Shown: positions 63,501 to 64,000 of the stretch, in pieces | How positions within the stretch are numbered: the first letter of the stretch is position 1 | Layout: each line of letters opens with the position of its first letter | DNA from: Bacillota bacterium | Lineage (GTDB): Bacteria; Bacillota; Clostridia; Lachnospirales; Bianqueaceae | DNA: 64,000 bases | Direction: 5' to 3' | Assembly (NCBI GenBank): GCA_017442735.1 | Contig: JAFRZE010000049.1 | Location: 93,105-157,104, forward strand | The notes under the pieces: model-generated | Told to the model about the DNA's origin: nothing | The model's database searches: none | The model's input: only the letters and a program-made list of their open reading frames with translations | Made by a program: the position numbers and the translations under genes

Positions 63501-63544
63501 CCGTTCTTTCCTATAGTGTAACACTTTGAAAAGAACGGTGGCAA
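63501..63544 (-). promoter_or_regulatory. Rhamnosidase promoter inside a nested palindrome
   Basis: Minus-strand TTGCCA (63544-63539), 18 bases, TACACT (63520-63515). CCGTTCTTT (63501-63509) and AAAGAACGG (63530-63538) are perfect inverted arms centred on AGTGTAACACT (63515-63525), itself a perfect palindrome covering the -10. A strong candidate operator. Confidence 0.6.
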
Positions 63545-63631
63545 GAGAGAATTTGGAAATAATGAAAGATAAAGCCACGCTTCACGTGAACAACGGTCAT
63601 TCGGACTTCGTCCTCATTCCCGTTGGGAATC
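63545..63631. other. Gene-free stretch upstream of the rhamnosidase promoter
   Basis: No gene supported. Contains a short TTCACGTGAA palindrome and an ATTCCC-GTT-GGGAAT hairpin. Confidence 0.4.
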
Positions 63632-63662
63632 AAAAAAAACGGGTCAGGCACCCGCCTGACCC
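63632..63662 (-). terminator. Minus-strand terminator
   Basis: GGGTCAGGC and GCCTGACCC (63641-63649 and 63654-63662) form a perfect 9-bp stem with a 4-base loop, followed on the minus strand by G and eight T. No known gene ends just before it. Confidence 0.85.
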
Positions 63663-63692
63663 AACATATCCAAAGGAGAGGATCAATAAAAC

Positions 63693-63731
63693 ATGAAAAA
63701 ACTATGGTATAAATATAACCGAAATTTGTGA
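63693..63731 (+). CDS. Possible 12-residue micro-ORF
   Basis: ATG preceded by AAAGGAGAGG encodes MKKLWYKYNRNL and a stop. The strong SD is the only support; no rightward promoter is clear and no gene follows on that strand. It may be chance. Confidence 0.2.
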   Translation: MKKLWYKYNRNL

Positions 63732-63783
63732 ACAAAATATGTACAGCAATTTAAACATAGATTTTTTCTTTGTAACATAAATG

Positions 63784-63816
63784 AAAAGAACCCCGATTTT
63801 CTCGGGGTCCTTTTGG
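63784..63816 (-). terminator. Terminator after the partial binding-protein gene
   Basis: GGACCCCGA and TCGGGGTTC arms around a 5-base loop, then TTTTC on the minus strand, 25 bases after the stop codon. Confidence 0.85.
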
Positions 63817-63840
63817 GGTTGTTACTACTTTATTCAGGCC

Positions 63841-64000
63841 TTATTTACCAACAAATCTGTCATGACGAGCCTGATACTGATCAATAATCTGAGTCAGTCC
63901 AAGAGCGTCAAGAGCTTCGACCATGGTCGGGATCTCATCTACGCTGGACTGGCTGGTAGCCAGAGCGGAGATGTATTCCTGAGACTGGGTGCTAAGGTCG
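63841..64000 (-). CDS. C-terminal end of a probable sugar ABC transporter binding lipoprotein (partial)
   Basis: The last 52 codons of a gene entering from the right edge. The helical end (EYISALATSQSSVDEIPTMV; ALDALGLTQIIDQYQARHDRF) resembles the C-terminus of DUF3502-type extracellular solute-binding proteins, which end with a similar Gly-x-x-x-Ile-x-x-x-x-Gln helix. Identification is tentative, since only the tail is visible. Codons match the rest of the window. Confidence 0.5.
   Translation of the reverse strand, partial: DLSTQSQEYISALATSQSSVDEIPTMVEALDALGLTQIIDQYQARHDRFVGK

Overview
This 64 kb window looks like the chromosome of an anaerobic, carbohydrate-using Bacillota (Firmicutes), plausibly a gut-associated member of Clostridia or Erysipelotrichia. 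The signs are strong AGGAGG ribosome-binding sites, TTGACA/TATAAT promoters, a T-box leader on thrS, Opp-type ABC transport, a glycyl radical enzyme (oxygen-sensitive chemistry), ATP-dependent PEP carboxykinase, DeoR/ROK sugar modules and several glycoside hydrolases. The genus cannot be told from the sequence alone. No tRNA, rRNA, CRISPR array, insertion sequence or prophage was seen.

Layout. 1-5.4 kb: tandem DJ-1 protein, lysoplasmalogenase-like membrane protein, ileS. 5.5-9.5 kb (minus): GH38 alpha-mannosidase, SIS isomerase and ROK kinase operon. 9.5-10.95 kb (minus): an AT-richer HipBST-like toxin-antitoxin pair, in which an HTH domain appears fused to the HipS-like lobe, next to a HipT-like kinase, under a promoter embedded in perfect operators. 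11-12 kb: AEC transporter. 12-20.9 kb (minus): pyrimidine operon pyrC-carB-pyrK-pyrD-pyrF-pyrE-pyrB-pyrI, without carA. 21-25.2 kb: GDPD phosphodiesterase, then a TIM-barrel protein, an MFS sugar transporter and a metal-exporter-like protein. 25.3-32.2 kb (minus): BadF-type kinase, ceramidase-like hydrolase, M20 peptidase, SIS protein, a hypothetical, a nuclease lipoprotein and a PfkB kinase. 32.3-35.7 kb (minus): yebC, then a PRTase-like protein and cytosine permease preceded by a leader peptide overlapping tandem terminators.

35.8-53.2 kb (minus) is the most notable region: a catabolic locus of about 17 kb. It holds two sugar-phosphate isomerase/epimerase-type proteins, a ROK kinase, a DeoR regulator, a GH94-like phosphorylase/hydrolase, a NanE-type epimerase, a glycyl radical enzyme with its activase, a Gfo/Idh/MocA dehydrogenase and a complete Opp-type ABC importer. 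I read it as uptake of a glycoside, oxidation or phosphorolysis, phosphorylation, and radical dehydration of a sugar derivative. The substrate is not determined.

53.3-64 kb: pckA; a MBOAT/SGNH surface O-acylation pair with YigZ (minus); T-box-regulated thrS; a GH78 alpha-L-rhamnosidase (minus) with a nested palindromic operator; and the 3' end of a probable sugar-binding lipoprotein gene at the right edge.
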